DNA of 64,000 bases from the NCBI RefSeq assembly GCF_014898055.3, contig NW_023601104.1, forward strand, positions 38,752,210-38,816,209, in the 5' to 3' direction. The position numbers and the translations under genes are program-made. The notes below the pieces were generated by a model. It had not been told where the DNA came from. It made no database searches and worked only from the letters and a program-made list of their open reading frames with translations. This document shows, in pieces, positions 1 through 11,700 of the stretch. Numbering within the stretch: the first letter of the stretch is position 1; every line of letters begins with the position of its first letter. The stretch is from Talpa occidentalis. Lineage: Eukaryota; Chordata; Mammalia; Eulipotyphla; Talpidae.

Positions 1-399
1 CATTCCCCATTCTTATGTATAGGCAAGGTCATAAAGTAAGTAGCTGCTTACATGAGTTTATTTATGCTATTTATTTATGCTATTATGTTTATTTATGCTA
101 TTTCATTCATATACACACCATACAGTTCTTTCAGAATACAAGTAAAGTAGTGCAAATCAGTTTTTGTTCCTAAATTCTATGCAGTTACAGACCAATCTTC
201 ACCCTTAATTTCTTAGTTCTGACAGTAACAAGATTACATTGCAGGTTTTCTTCTCCTATGAGAAGTGCCAAGGATCACTTTGGAATTCCAGAATGTTGAG
301 CATTTAGCATATAAATTTATTTATGCATATTTATGCAATCTTCAATCATTTTGGGAGAGCTATTTTTTAAGAGGAATTTAATTTATTTTTTAATTTTTT

Positions 400-677
400 A
401 TTTTTTTTAAAGATTTTATTTATGCATACAAGAGCTGGGGTACAGGCCAGAGATGTCGGGGGGAGAGGGGGTGAGAGGATTCACCAGAGATAGAGCGGGA
501 ACAGAACAGGCAGATTGACCGAAGTACACTGTTGACGGGAGCAACGGGAAGATTCAGGAGAGGTCTGCTGCGCCATGTGAGTTGCACCCTGGCCGCCAGG
601 GATCGAACTCATGCTGCCGAGGGCTGCGGATTGCTTCATATTGTGGTGCTTAACTCCTTGTGCCACCAGGGAGGCCC
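400..677 (-). mobile_element. tRNA-derived SINE, older subfamily
   Basis: Full-length copy in reverse orientation: tail TTTAAAGATT and TTTATTTATGCATACAAG at the left, head GCCACCAGGGAGGCCC at the right. Belongs to the subfamily ending CTCTTGTATGCATAAATAAA. No clear target-site duplication. Confidence 0.85.
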
Positions 678-1080
678 AGGAGAACTACTTTAGTAAAGAG
701 TTTTGGAATGTCAAGATAGCATTTGAAAACAGACACACCAACATTGTTTTAAGGGTTGAAAAAGTTGCCCAGTCTCTAAAGTGGATTCCTGGAGAGGGGA
801 GTAAAGAAAGGATCTGGGTGCTGGATCCATTGGGCTGTTAGCTGATTCAACAATTTCATAAAGTGGGGGGAGGGTGTGAAAAATGTCGAGTCACTCAAAG
901 TTGAGTGGCACTAAGTGGGACATTTTTGGTCACACTTAGCACTAATCAAATGAGATCATCGATTGCCCTCAAAGAATGTTGCTGACCTATGTAGTGATTT
1001 ACTTAAACAAATCATTCCACATGTGACACCATGTGACAGTGAGTAAAAGCAATAAAGTAGAGAATCTACCCTACCCCCCT

Positions 1081-1155
1081 CCACCCCCCCACCCCCGCCC
1101 CGCACCTCTGGCCTGTACCGCAGTTCTGGTATGCATAAATAAATAAATCTTTAAT
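1081..1155 (+). mobile_element. 5'-truncated SINE fragment
   Basis: Only the 3' end of the SINE is present, from CACCTCTGGCCTGTACC to the AAATAAATCTTTA tail, preceded by a C-rich stretch. Confidence 0.7.
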
Positions 1156-1254
1156 ATATACGTATATATGTATCCTGTAACTTCTTAAGGATTTTTATAT
1201 TATATTCATAATAAAAACACATGCAAGCAATGAGAATTCTGTTTTATTCTTCCT

Positions 1255-1440
1255 AAATTTTATGTTTTGATAGACAAAAATTCTTAATTTTGATATAATC
1301 AAATGTATCGATATTTTATTTTATTCTTAAAACTTGCGTTTTAAGAAACCTATTACCTACCTTGAGGTGTAAGATATTTTATGTGTATTTTCTGCCTAAG
1401 AGTTTTCAAGTTTCATTTTTGAATACATAAACACACATCT
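1255..1440 (+). repeat. L1 3'-end-like fragment
   Basis: AT-rich sequence with the flavour of an old LINE-1 ORF2 3' part (AATTCTTAATTTTGATATAA, then AAGAAACCTATTACCTACC). The assignment is from pattern memory only. Confidence 0.4.
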
Positions 1441-1849
1441 AAGAAAAAGCAAAATTGCCAACTGAGGTTTGGAAAGCCTGGCTTGTGGTGGCCACTGGTT
1501 GCCTCTCCAGCTCGCCTCAGACCACACTTCAGCCATTTATCTCCTCTGTTCACTTAATTGCTCTTCTGATATAGCTCAACTCCTGTCTCTTCCCTAGTGA
1601 TGAGTTTCTCAATTTGCCCTCCTATTAGAATTTCCCTTAATACACTGTGCTGCTTCTTACAAGCGCTTGATGCAGCTGTACTTTTACGCTGCATATGTCA
1701 TTTGTCTAATTATTTGGTCAATGATTGTCCCCACTTTGACTAAGTTCCCTTAAGACATTGATTATGCCTGTTTTGGCTTATCAATTTTATCCCAGCAAGG
1801 TGTCCAATAAATGAAGTAATGAATCTATAGTTACCTATAACTAATCTGA

Positions 1850-2010
1850 AACTCACCAATATCAGAGTAATCTGGTGTCTCTGTTAAAAATGCAGTCGCA
1901 ATCTTTGATTCAGAGGGTCTGGGATAGTAAATCAGGGGTCTGCCGTTAAGCGCTCAGCTCCCATCTTTCGTGGAGTAGTGGCCCCCAAACATTTGAGAAT
2001 CCCTGACCTA
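1850..2010. repeat. MER5-like DNA transposon remnant
   Basis: Contains TTAAAAATGCAG, TGATTCAGAGGGTCTGGG and CATTTGAGAATCCCTGAC, the order expected of a MER5A non-autonomous hAT copy. Strongly diverged. Confidence 0.4.
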
Positions 2011-2217
2011 ATGTCACCAAGGACCTTCCTAAAACCCAGATGACAGGGTTTCTGTGCCTACAAAAGCTTCCGAGTTCAATTCCCCCAGCCCCACCCCCGA
2101 CTCCCACCCCCCCCCCCGTCTGCTCCGTATTCTCGAATGGACTGTGCAGAGTCCTACCGCGTCTCCGCTAGTCAAACTCGACCTTTCCCAAAACTTTACC
2201 GTGTGCTTCCGTTTTAC

Positions 2218-2221
2218 AAAA
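2218..2221 (-). terminator. Pol III terminator of RPPH1
   Basis: Four consecutive T on the RNA-like strand directly after the 3' end of the RNase P RNA. This is the minimal RNA polymerase III stop signal. The exact mature 3' end could differ by a few bases. Confidence 0.65.
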
Positions 2222-2558
2222 GAGGACGGGGGAGAGTAGTCTGAATTGGGTTATGAGGCCCCTTTGCAGGGTACCTCACCTCAGCCATTGAACTCACTTC
2301 GCTGGCCGTGAGTCTGTTCCAAGCTCCGGCTAAGGAGGCATCCGCCAGGAACCCCCTGACGGGGATATCCACAGCATCTCCTGCCCAGTCTGCCCTCGCG
2401 CGGAGCCCCGTTCTCTGGGAACTCACCTCCCCGAGCTCGGGGAGGGCCCTGTTAGGGCCGCTACTGGCCCTAGTCTCAGACCTTCCCAAGGGACATGTGA
2501 CGGAGTGACGCAAGGCACTCAGCTCGTGGCCCCACCGATGAGCTTCCCTCCGCCCTAT
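2222..2558 (-). ncRNA. RPPH1: RNase P RNA (H1 RNA)
   Basis: RNA subunit of nuclear RNase P, the ribonucleoprotein that removes 5' leaders from precursor tRNAs. Read on the minus strand, the gene begins ATAGGGCGGAGGGAAGCTCA, as human H1 RNA does, and stays close to it almost throughout, including the segments GGCCACGAGCTGAGTG, GGTCTGAGACTAGGGCCAG, GTGAGTTCCCAGAGAACGGG and GGAACAGACTCACGGCCAGC. The length is about 337 nt against about 341 nt in human. One hairpin (2348-2370) differs in sequence but still pairs. The 3' end is set just before a T4 run on the RNA strand. A 128-codon open frame overlaps it by chance. It lies head-to-head with PARP2, 224 bp from its start codon, as in human. Confidence 0.95.
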
Positions 2559-2580
2559 GCGTAAAAGCAGTCTTACCTCG

Positions 2581-2655
2581 TATTTATAAGGCCCCCACAC
2601 CTAAAGTCATATCTCGATTAGGGTGACTTCCCACAAGCCATAGCGACATGCAAAT
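2581..2655 (-). promoter_or_regulatory. RPPH1 type 3 Pol III promoter (TATA, PSE, DSE)
   Basis: All the parts of an external H1 promoter lie at the usual spacing from the RNA 5' end at 2558. A TATA element, CTTATAAATA on the minus strand, is at 2581-2590. A proximal sequence element lies about 2600-2626 (TCACCCTAATCGAGATATGA and following). A Staf/ZNF143-like segment follows near 2620-2641. An octamer, ATTTGCAT on the minus strand, is at 2648-2655. Together they recruit SNAPc, TBP, Oct-1 and Staf and need no intragenic signal. The arrangement matches human H1 element by element. Confidence 0.88.
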
Positions 2656-2782
2656 ATGAGTGGCGGCCTTCCCCTGTGTCTTGTAGGCGTCTTCTCACTA
2701 AGTCGCAAGCGAGTTGCGTGTTCCCGCCCTGTCACTATTGGCCGACCTTTCCGGGCGGAGCCTGGTGACGTCATTCGGTTCC
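2656..2782 (+). promoter_or_regulatory. PARP2 proximal promoter and 5' leader
   Basis: Between the H1 octamer and the PARP2 start codon I see an E2F-like TTCCCGCCC (2721-2729), an inverted CCAAT box ATTGG (2737-2741), a GC-box-like CCGGGCGGAG (2751-2760) and a perfect cAMP-response element TGACGTCA (2766-2773). There is no TATA box on this strand. The transcription start cannot be read from the sequence; the CRE lies only 9 bases before the ATG, so either the leader is very short or the CRE is transcribed. Confidence 0.6.
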
Positions 2783-5700
2783 ATGGCGGCAAGACGGCGG
2801 GGACCTTTCAGCGGTCGAACCCGAGGTTCGGAGCTCATTGTTGCCGGGAGGAATATTGGGAGGCGGGAAATCGGTAGTGGAACCGGTGCCCTTTTTGCTA
2901 GCCCCTTTCCCTCTCCATCGCCCCTGACCACAATGACTACCAAACTAGTTTTGGTGCTAAACTTTTAAATTCGGCTGCACCTCTTCTTGATGTGATGGAT
3001 GTAACAACTAACAGTGCTATACTATTGTAAATATGTTATGTCATCCACTTAAAAAGATTAATTGTAAGGCGTATCGTTATTTTATGAACCACTAAGAAAG
3101 AAAAGATTTCCAGTTAAAACGCTGCGTGTGTCATCCATTGTAAATTGCATCCCAGTTTCAGAGATAGTAAAATGCGACTGTTAGAATGATGAGTTCTCGC
3201 TTACTATGTGTAGTATGTTCTTAAATATATAGAACGCCTACAGATTCGATTTTCATAGTTGGGAGTGCTGTACAGAGGTGAAATAACTTATATAAGTTCC
3301 CACAGATGAAAAAGACAGAGCTGGCTGTAAGCTAGGCCTTCTCCAGAGCACTCTACCAAATATTATCTCATCTTCCTTTGGTAGTTTGGAGATAGCTTTT
3401 TTTGGGTGGTTTGTTGATGAGTACAAGTAAACAGAAGAGATAAACAGACTCTGAGACTCATTTCTCAGGCTATGAAGGCACCAGAGTCCTGGGCTCACTT
3501 ATTTTACTGTTTAGCTAGAATAGCAATTTAGGAGGCAATTTTTTAGACTCTTATCAACAGCTGTTATATCTTTGTAAACTTGCAAAACCATCCAAAACCA
3601 TTTCATAAACCAAGAACATGGTAGATTTGAAAATAGGTTTGTATTCAGTGTATACCCATTCTTTCTTTTGCTTGTTTGCCTATTCTTCTTGCCCTTAGCT
3701 TCTGCAGCATTAAAGGAAACTGACAGAGTTAATGGCAACAAAGCAGCAGAAGAACCTCCTGCTGCCAAGAAAAGCCGAAGATGTGGGAGGCAGGTAGTAA
3801 AAAAGGAGCCTGTGGCTAAAGGAACGGCTGATGAAAGGACAGAAGACAAAGGTCAGCTTCATGTGGTAGGCCAGGGAGGACATGGGTCATCAAGAGTCTC
3901 TGAAAGGACAAGGGAGGGACACAGTTGGCACTTCCTGCTTATCCTCAGGGGATAATGCCTGACACCTCCAATAATAGCAAACCTTATGTCTATTATGTTT
4001 TTTCCTATATGCACATAGCTATAATAAAGTTTAATTTATAAATCAGGAAGTCAAAGTAAAAGATTAACAGTAACTTAAAGAAAACACTTAATAGCTTCTC
4101 TTTGGCATGCTCAAATTGCCAGCATCAATACTCTTGCACCTTGGGGGGACTATTAAGTAAAATAAGTGTTACTTGAACATAAGCCGTTTATAGTGGTTTA
4201 GTCATTCTGATAGCCCAGACAATTACTAATTGACTAATGGGTAGGTGGTATATACTGTATGGATACCTGGGATAGAGGTATGATTCAAGCCCTGGGTAGG
4301 ACAGTGTGAGATTTTATCACAGTACTCAGAAGAGTGTACAATTTTAAACTTACACAGTTTATTTTTAGGATTTTCCATTTAATATTTTCAGAATGCAGTT
4401 GACTTCTGATAACTGAAACCATAGATAAATGAAAAGGGTTGGGGGAGGAGGATCCAACTGTCTCATGATCTTTAAACCCTTATTTCTTCCTTTCTTTAAG
4501 ATAAAATTAACCTTCGAGCATACCATAGGACTAGTCTACTTTTTCACAATCTTGAGTTTCAAGTATTTGAGATGAATTAAGCTCTGGGCACATCAGAATT
4601 GCTTGGGAAGAGTAAAATTAATAAAGACATGTTTCCATCTAACCATTCAGCTGTTTTTGATTCCATACATGTAGTCTTAGTACATATTTGTCTTCTCTCA
4701 GAATCTGTGAAGACTTTGCTGATAAAGGGCAAAGCTCCCGTTGACCCAGAGTGCACAACCAAGGTTGGAAAGGTGAGAGACTACTCGATCCATTGTTTCT
4801 TTGAGAGCAGTGCTGTTACTGGGATTCCTTTTCAAAATATTATTAGTGATTAATTTTCTTCAGAGCTAAGAAATGGCAGTGGTGGGATTTGAGTTAAAAA
4901 ATGGGGGTCTTTTAACATGGTTAATTTGGGGGGTTGTTTTCAGTCTTCCACACCTAATTCTTTTTCTCAAATTAGAGAAAGTTAGATTAGAAAGTTGGGT
5001 TTATCAAGGAAGACTTGTCTGTGTTCTGATGTGAAACATCCTGGTAAGGCCTGAGCCACTAATGAATGGAAAAGACTTGAGAGTGCAGAAGAAAGGCTTC
5101 CTCTGAAGCAGGCTTCCTTTAGCTAGGTTAGAATCATTAGGGTTTCTGTAATTTAAAAAGGTAACATGTTTGTATTGTAAGAATCAAATTCTACCAAGAA
5201 CAAACTTTTGACATTCTTTCCCTGGGAAGTGGATATTGATTGTGTGTAGGGGAATGACATCTTGAGGCATAAGGAAATTAAGTGTTCAGGATCTTCTGAG
5301 GACTGAAATGATCCTAATGTCAGTTTTTCTTTTCACTTTAGGCCCATGTGTACTGTGAAGGGAATGACGTCTATGATGTCATGCTAAATCAGGTACGGGA
5401 AGGAGCATTTCTAACATGGGAATTTCTTCTTGATCTTTCTTGATAGTGTCTCAGTGCCCAGGTCTTTAATTTTGAAGTCCCTTGTATTAGCCACTGGTGG
5501 TTCATATTCTTAAGTATTTAGCCCTAGCACACTCTACCTGATAGTAGAATCATCTATGGGATCATTTTGCAGATTTCATATCTTATTGAACTATTGGTTC
5601 ATTTTATCTACACATCTTTCTTACTCTTTTTCTTAGTAGCTTCAAGGAACTTTATGTAATATGGTAAATAGTCCTTTGTCTGTAATACCTGTTGCTTATA

Positions 5701-8700
5701 AATTTTCCAAATGTGTCATTTGCCTTTTGATTATCTTTATGGTATACATTTTACCCTTATTGAAGTTTTAAATATTTTGTAGTTAAATTTACTAACATTT
5801 TCTTTTAAAATATCTTTTCTCTCTTTGATTATCTTTATTGTTTTGAACTGATGTTTGCCTTAATATAATTCCTGAATATCTCATCATATTTGAATTTATT
5901 GATCCATCATATATAATTTTAAAACCTATCTAGTATACCCTGATTACTACTTCTTTCACTTAAAATATCATGAGCAGATAGAAAAGACCTCATGGTCCCT
6001 TTTTGTTCTAACATTCTCTAACTTTAGAATGTGAGCAGGCATGCAATAGGAAGGAACAACCTGTTTATCAAAGACAGGTGCCTGGATAACCAGGGCTCGG
6101 CCTTACAACACTGCTACTGCTCCCTCTCTTCACTCTGAATAACTTACAGGACATCTCTTAGTAGGCACTAGTCACAGTCTCCCTGAATGTCTGCAGGTCA
6201 GGTCAGGTTTGGTATGGGACAGATGTGGCAGTGGTTTCTGCCTAGCCTCTGTTCTTTCCTGTCATTGTCCTGCACTCAGCTCATTATCAAATTGCTGCAG
6301 CTGACAAAACAAGGCTGTAATAAAAACTATTAAAGGGTAAGTTGCCTAAACAAATAAGCGTTGTAGTTCTAGACTTTGGGGTATCAATTATTTTTATTTG
6401 ATAAGTAGAGATTGAAAATGGGGGCCTACCTGGTGGCGGAGGCATTAATGACAGTGCTGTCAAGCCATTTCCAGCCACTGCAGCATGAGTTTGATCCCCG
6501 GCCGACTAGGGAGCAACCCACATGGCACAGCAGACCTCTCCTGCCTCGCCTGTTGCTCCCCTCAGCAGTGTATATCAGTAGATCTGCCTGTTCTGCTCCC
6601 CACTCTCTGGTGAATCCTCTCACCACCACCACCACCCCACACACATCTCTGACTTACACCCTAGTTCTTATATGCATAAATAAATAAATCTTTAAAAATA
6701 AATAAATAAAGATTGAGAATGGATGGGGAACTGAGAAACTTCTATGGCCTAGGGTATCTAAACAGGGAGCTAAGATACACACACACACACACACACACAA
6801 TCAGTATCAGATATATGAGATGGGTAAAGAGTTTTAGGAAGTTTCTAGCTTTAATCCCTTAGAATCCAATGCTTAATAATAGAAATCCTATTTCTTCTTT
6901 ATATCCTTAATATTACAGGAATCTGATTTCTTCACCTCATGGAAAACACTAACACCTATGACCAAGGAAGAGTCTTTGTTTTATGTCACTTCCATCTGCA
7001 TACCTCTGTCCTTTTATGTTCTTATTTTCTCTTAACCATAGACCAATCTCCAGTTCAACAACAACAAGTACTATTTGATTCAGCTGTTAGAAGATGATGC
7101 TCAAAGAAATTTCAGTGTTTGGATGAGATGGGGCCGAGGTAATAACTTTTTTTATGGATTTTCTGAGTTACCATTCTGAAAGCCTCTGGATTTAATCTCT
7201 GGATTAAATCCTCTGGATTTAAATGGGTGAAATGGAGGATCTGTAATTTAGGAAAGGCTTAGCAATCAAATTGTGCTTTTTGATATTGGGAAGTGGCAGA
7301 CATCCTTACTAGAAAGTTCCCATTGAAAAAAGTAAGAGTAGCCTGCTGAGGCTGAGAACTCACCTATGATTTATATCCTGATGCTGTTCAAAGACTGTGA
7401 CACTTAGCAGATAACTGATAGCAACAGAATCAGTTCCCTAAGCCCTTCCTCCTTTCTTCTCTGCCTTTCCTGTCTATGTGTGAGCTGTAAGCAGAGAGAC
7501 CTTAGACAAATGGCTTGTTATTGTTAAAGAATTCTTGGATTGGGGGATAGGGAACCATCTTATATGTGGTGTTTGCTTTGCAGTTGGGAAAATAGGTCAG
7601 CACAGCTTGGTGGCTTGTTCACAGGACCTCAACAAAGCCAAGGAAATCTTTCTGAAGAAGTGAGTGCTAAAAAAAAATATGAGTACAGAAATTACCTATT
7701 CTCTACTTTGATGTATCTTCTTTAAGAATCTTCTGTGTCAGTTGGCCTAAATGTTAATGTCTTTCCACTGTGACATTCTGTGATTGGAGCACCAAACTGT
7801 AAACTTAGTTATTGACTAAATCACCTGGAAGCTTGAAATGTACTAGACACAGAAGTATCTGATGTATTCAGCATATGACCAACAATTTAGGAAATTTGGG
7901 GAAAGTGGGATGAGAATATCCAGCTACAGTTTTAAAAATTATCTTAATATAATATGGATGAAGAACTTTCTGGCACCTCTGGGAATATTTCCTTCAGAGA
8001 CAAAGACTGAATAGGGATCTTTTAAATCTCAATGGCCTTTGTGATGTTTTGAAGCCCTTGGAAAGTTCAAGGGCCCTTTTCCCCCATTTTTTTCTTGCCT
8101 TTGTCTTCAGAGTTTTTCTGTCCATTCAGGGTCCTAATTTAGAAGCTATAAGGAAATAATTATAAGCCCATCCATACAGTGAACCTTATTTGTGAAGTTT
8201 TCTCACCACCTTGGACTCTACAGATTCCTTGACAAAACAAATAACAATTGGAATGACCGTGAGAAGTTTGAGAAGGTGGCTGGAAAATATGATATGCTGC
8301 AAATGGACTATAGCACCAACACTCAGGTAAACTCTGACTATACATTTAGGGGAAAAATTGTTTCTCTCAGCCAGCATGAAAGTCCTGCAGAATGGTTTAG
8401 ATCTGGTCCTAGACCAGAAAAGGCCAGGATATCTTGAGTCTTGCTATTTTCTCACCTGAGAAAAGGTTACATTTCCCTCAGGTCTTTGCTATTCTGCAGA
8501 AGCTGTAGAATGTGATAGAATATGCTTTCTAGTCTGTTATTTACTAAGATTCTTAAAAAGTTTTAGGTCCTTTTTCCAGAGTTTTAATGTTATGAATCAA
8601 GAGGAGTAATAAATAATCAAACTGGTAAAAGTACCTTCAAAGTTGTATTCACAACTGGTTATAGATCCCCATTTAAAAAAATAATAATTTTTACAAACTG

Positions 8701-11700
8701 AGGTGCAACCAGGATGCTGAAAACTGTCATATATCTGAAAAAAACAGAACTAGTCTTTTTCAGATGAGAAGATTTAAGGCCCAAGAGTTGTCTTTATATA
8801 TTAACATCATATTAAGGAGGAATTTTTAGACTTCTCTGAGTGTTTAACTATGGGAGGCAGAAGTAGAACTAGAAGACAGAAGTCCCATTTGAGTATTCCA
8901 ACTAGGTTAATAATGAAATGGGCTGTGTTTAAACAGAGACTGATTGATCTTTACCTGCCAGGGATATTTTGGAGACAGTGCAGGGAGCTTAAGTAGATCA
9001 TTTCAGATTTTATGATTTACCTTTTTTTTTTTTTTTTTTTTTGCTGTAGAGTGAAGAGGAAACAAAAGAAGAAGAATCTCTTAAATCCCCCCTGAAACCA
9101 GAGTCACAGCTAGATCTTCGTGTGCAGGAGCTGATAAAGTTGATCTGTAATGTCCAGGCCATGGAGGAGATGATGATAGAAATGAAATACGATACCAAGA
9201 AAGCCCCACTTGGTAGGAATACAAATTCTATCCTACATTCCGTCCTCATATTTCCTTGTTGCTTTAGTGGGATATTTTATTACTGTTATGATTTAAAGCT
9301 TGCTAGCATTACTGAATGAAGAAACAGAGGATTAGGAGTTGTATGCAGGAAATGAGGAACTAATTGACAGTTAAAAGGTAAGAGTCTTGGGCCTCCTGCC
9401 CACAGCCTCTGCAGTGCTGGTCGTTCCCCTGCCGCCCGAGAGGGTCCCGCAGAAAAAAAAAACCGAGAGTCTTCATTGGACAGGGACATAAATACCATTT
9501 ACAGGGTGGGACCCTAGTTGTAGAGTCTGATCTCTGACTGGGCCCACAGGGAAGCTGACAGTGGGACAAATCAAGGCAGGCTACCAGTCTCTTAGGAAGA
9601 TTGAAGATTGCATTCGAGCTGGCCAGCACGGACGAGCTCTTGTGGAAGCATGCAATGAATTCTACACCAGGATCCCACATGATTTTGGGTAAGGCCTATG
9701 CTGTTACCTCACTTTGATTTTCTACCCAACTATATCCTCTGTATCACTCAGTAGCAACTATGATCTTTTTAATCATTCTAAGGAAATAATCTTGAATACA
9801 CACAGGGCTAAAAGACTAATTAGTAGCCTATTTAATCAGCTTTCAAGTCTGGGATGCTATCTCTGGCCTGTCTGTCAAGTAAAAGTTACCAACTCCAGAG
9901 AATGGGTTTACCTATCCAAACAAAAAGTAAAACACCTTCAGTCATACCCTAGTCTTTAGGGTGACTATAAACACATACCATTTCTATGCACTTGATAGTG
10001 ATATTGATATTAGGTATAAAAAATACACTTTATCTGTTTTGATTCTGTTTTCTGGTGCTTATTCTGTTTTTATTGTTTCTATTGCTTACTTTATAAAAGA
10101 GCCCTGTGACCTAGAAATAACCCTGAGTAATCAACAGGTCTACTTCTAAATAGGACTATATCCAAACTACTATTTATTGATGTTGATATATTTTACTTAA
10201 AAAAGAACCTCATTTTTAAAAATTTCAACTTCAGTCCCAAATGTCAAAATCTATACAGCTTGTTTTATCTTATCTGCAATATAATGATCTCTGTATATTT
10301 GGAAGTTTCTTTATAAGTTTCTGTCTCTCAAGGAGAAAGTTTCTTACATCTATTTTATAAAAGACCCATCTTTGGGGCCTCCCCGGTGGCGCAGCAGTTG
10401 AGCACTGGGTTGCGAAGCTGCCCGCAGCCTCTGCGGCGCCGGTTCGATCCCCGGCTGTTCCCCGACCACTGGAGGAGGGTCCCACATGGCGCGCAGACCT
10501 CTCCTGCTGCCCGCTGCTCCCCTCAGCAGTGTACTTCGGTCCTTCTGCCTGCTCTGCTCCCCGCTCTGGCTCTGGTGAATTCTCACCCTCCCGCGCTTTT
10601 GACTGTACCCAGTGCATGTATAAACCAACCAAACAAATAAATAAATAAATAAATAAGACATGCCTCTAGAAAAATTAAAAAAAAAAAAAGACCCATCTTT
10701 GCTTTTTGCTTTTAATTATGAGCCTCTTGACCACATTAAGAGAATTCGCTAATGTTTATATTCCTGCCTTTAGGCTCCGGACCCCTCCATTAATCCAAAC
10801 AGAGAAAGAACTGTCAGACAAAGTACAACTTCTGGAGGTGAGATATGTGTGGATTGTGAAGTATTAAATTTCTTGTCCCAGATTCCTCCCACACTGATTC
10901 TGTACCTCATCTTGTCAGGCTTTGGGAGATATTGAAATTGCCATTAAACTGGTGAAGACAGAGCTTCAAAGCCCAGAACACCCATTGGATCAACACTATA
11001 GAAAACTGCATTGTGCCTTGCACCCTCTGGACCATGCAAGTAATGAGTTCAAAGTAAGAGAAATGATCATTTATTTTCATACTTATATGTTCTACTCTCC
11101 CTGAAGAGCACTCTTTTGTAAAGCAGCATTTCTTTTTTGCTAGGAATTGGCGGAGGTAGAGCTCTTGTGAGACTATTTAAGAGCAGAAAGTTTTGCCAGT
11201 TTATATCAGAAGCTCTGAGGTTCTTCAACCTGATCTCTTGCAGAGTCCACTGCAGCCATTATTTCCCTTTTTTCCACAGGTGATTTCCCAGTACCTGCAG
11301 TCTACCCATGCTCCCACACACAGTGACTATACAATGACCTTGCTGGATGTTTTTGAAGTAGAGAAGGAGGGTGAAAAAGAAGCCTTCAGAGAGGACCTTC
11401 ATAACAGGTCTCAGCTTTGCTTTGGATTTGCAAAAGCATTCCCTTGCCTGAAGTGCAGTTGTGGAACTTATAGAGAAGGGTCGCAGAAGCAGTCGTTGGT
11501 GTTAATGGCTTGTGTCTGTAGGAGAAGGACAGAAGAGTACAATAATGATGACCTTTCCTTAGGATGCTGCTATGGCATGGTTCCAGACTGAGCAACTGGG
11601 TGGGAATTCTAAGTCATGGCCTTCGAATTGCCCCAGCTGAGGCTCCCATCACAGGTTACATGGTGAGTAAAACCTGAACCCTGGAACGAGACACTAGGGA

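Larger units (their letters stand above)
1..2221. other. Intergenic region upstream of RPPH1
   Basis: No coding exon is recognisable here. The stretch is AT-rich and holds a reverse SINE (400-677), a 3' SINE fragment (1081-1155), an L1 3'-end-like piece (about 1255-1440) and a MER5-like remnant (about 1850-2010). Near 56-105 the word TTTATGCTAT recurs about three times. In human the next gene on this side is CCNB1IP1, some tens of kb away, so absence of a gene is expected. Confidence 0.7.
2783..8326 (+). other. PARP2: PARP2 exons 1-7 (N-terminal tail and WGR domain)
   Basis: Exon 1 2783-2825; exon 2 3708-3851; exon 3 4702-4772; exon 4 5342-5392; exon 5 7042-7138; exon 6 7584-7659; exon 7 8224-8326. 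All introns begin GT and end AG, and phases agree across each junction. Exons 1-2 encode the variable basic tail. Exons 3-7 encode the WGR domain that contacts the 5' phosphate at DNA breaks, ending [13 protein letters not shown]. Intron 4 (5393-7041) is the largest here and carries an L1-like fragment, a SINE and a (CA)n tract. Confidence 0.92.

Noticed and set aside
2214..2600. A 128-codon minus-strand open frame over RPPH1
   Set aside because: The nucleotide sequence is that of RNase P RNA; the open frame is chance.
10270..10661. Recurring 70-120 codon open frames with shared peptides such as [11 protein letters not shown], here and at many other places
   Set aside because: They are translations of SINE copies and recur wherever the SINE does.
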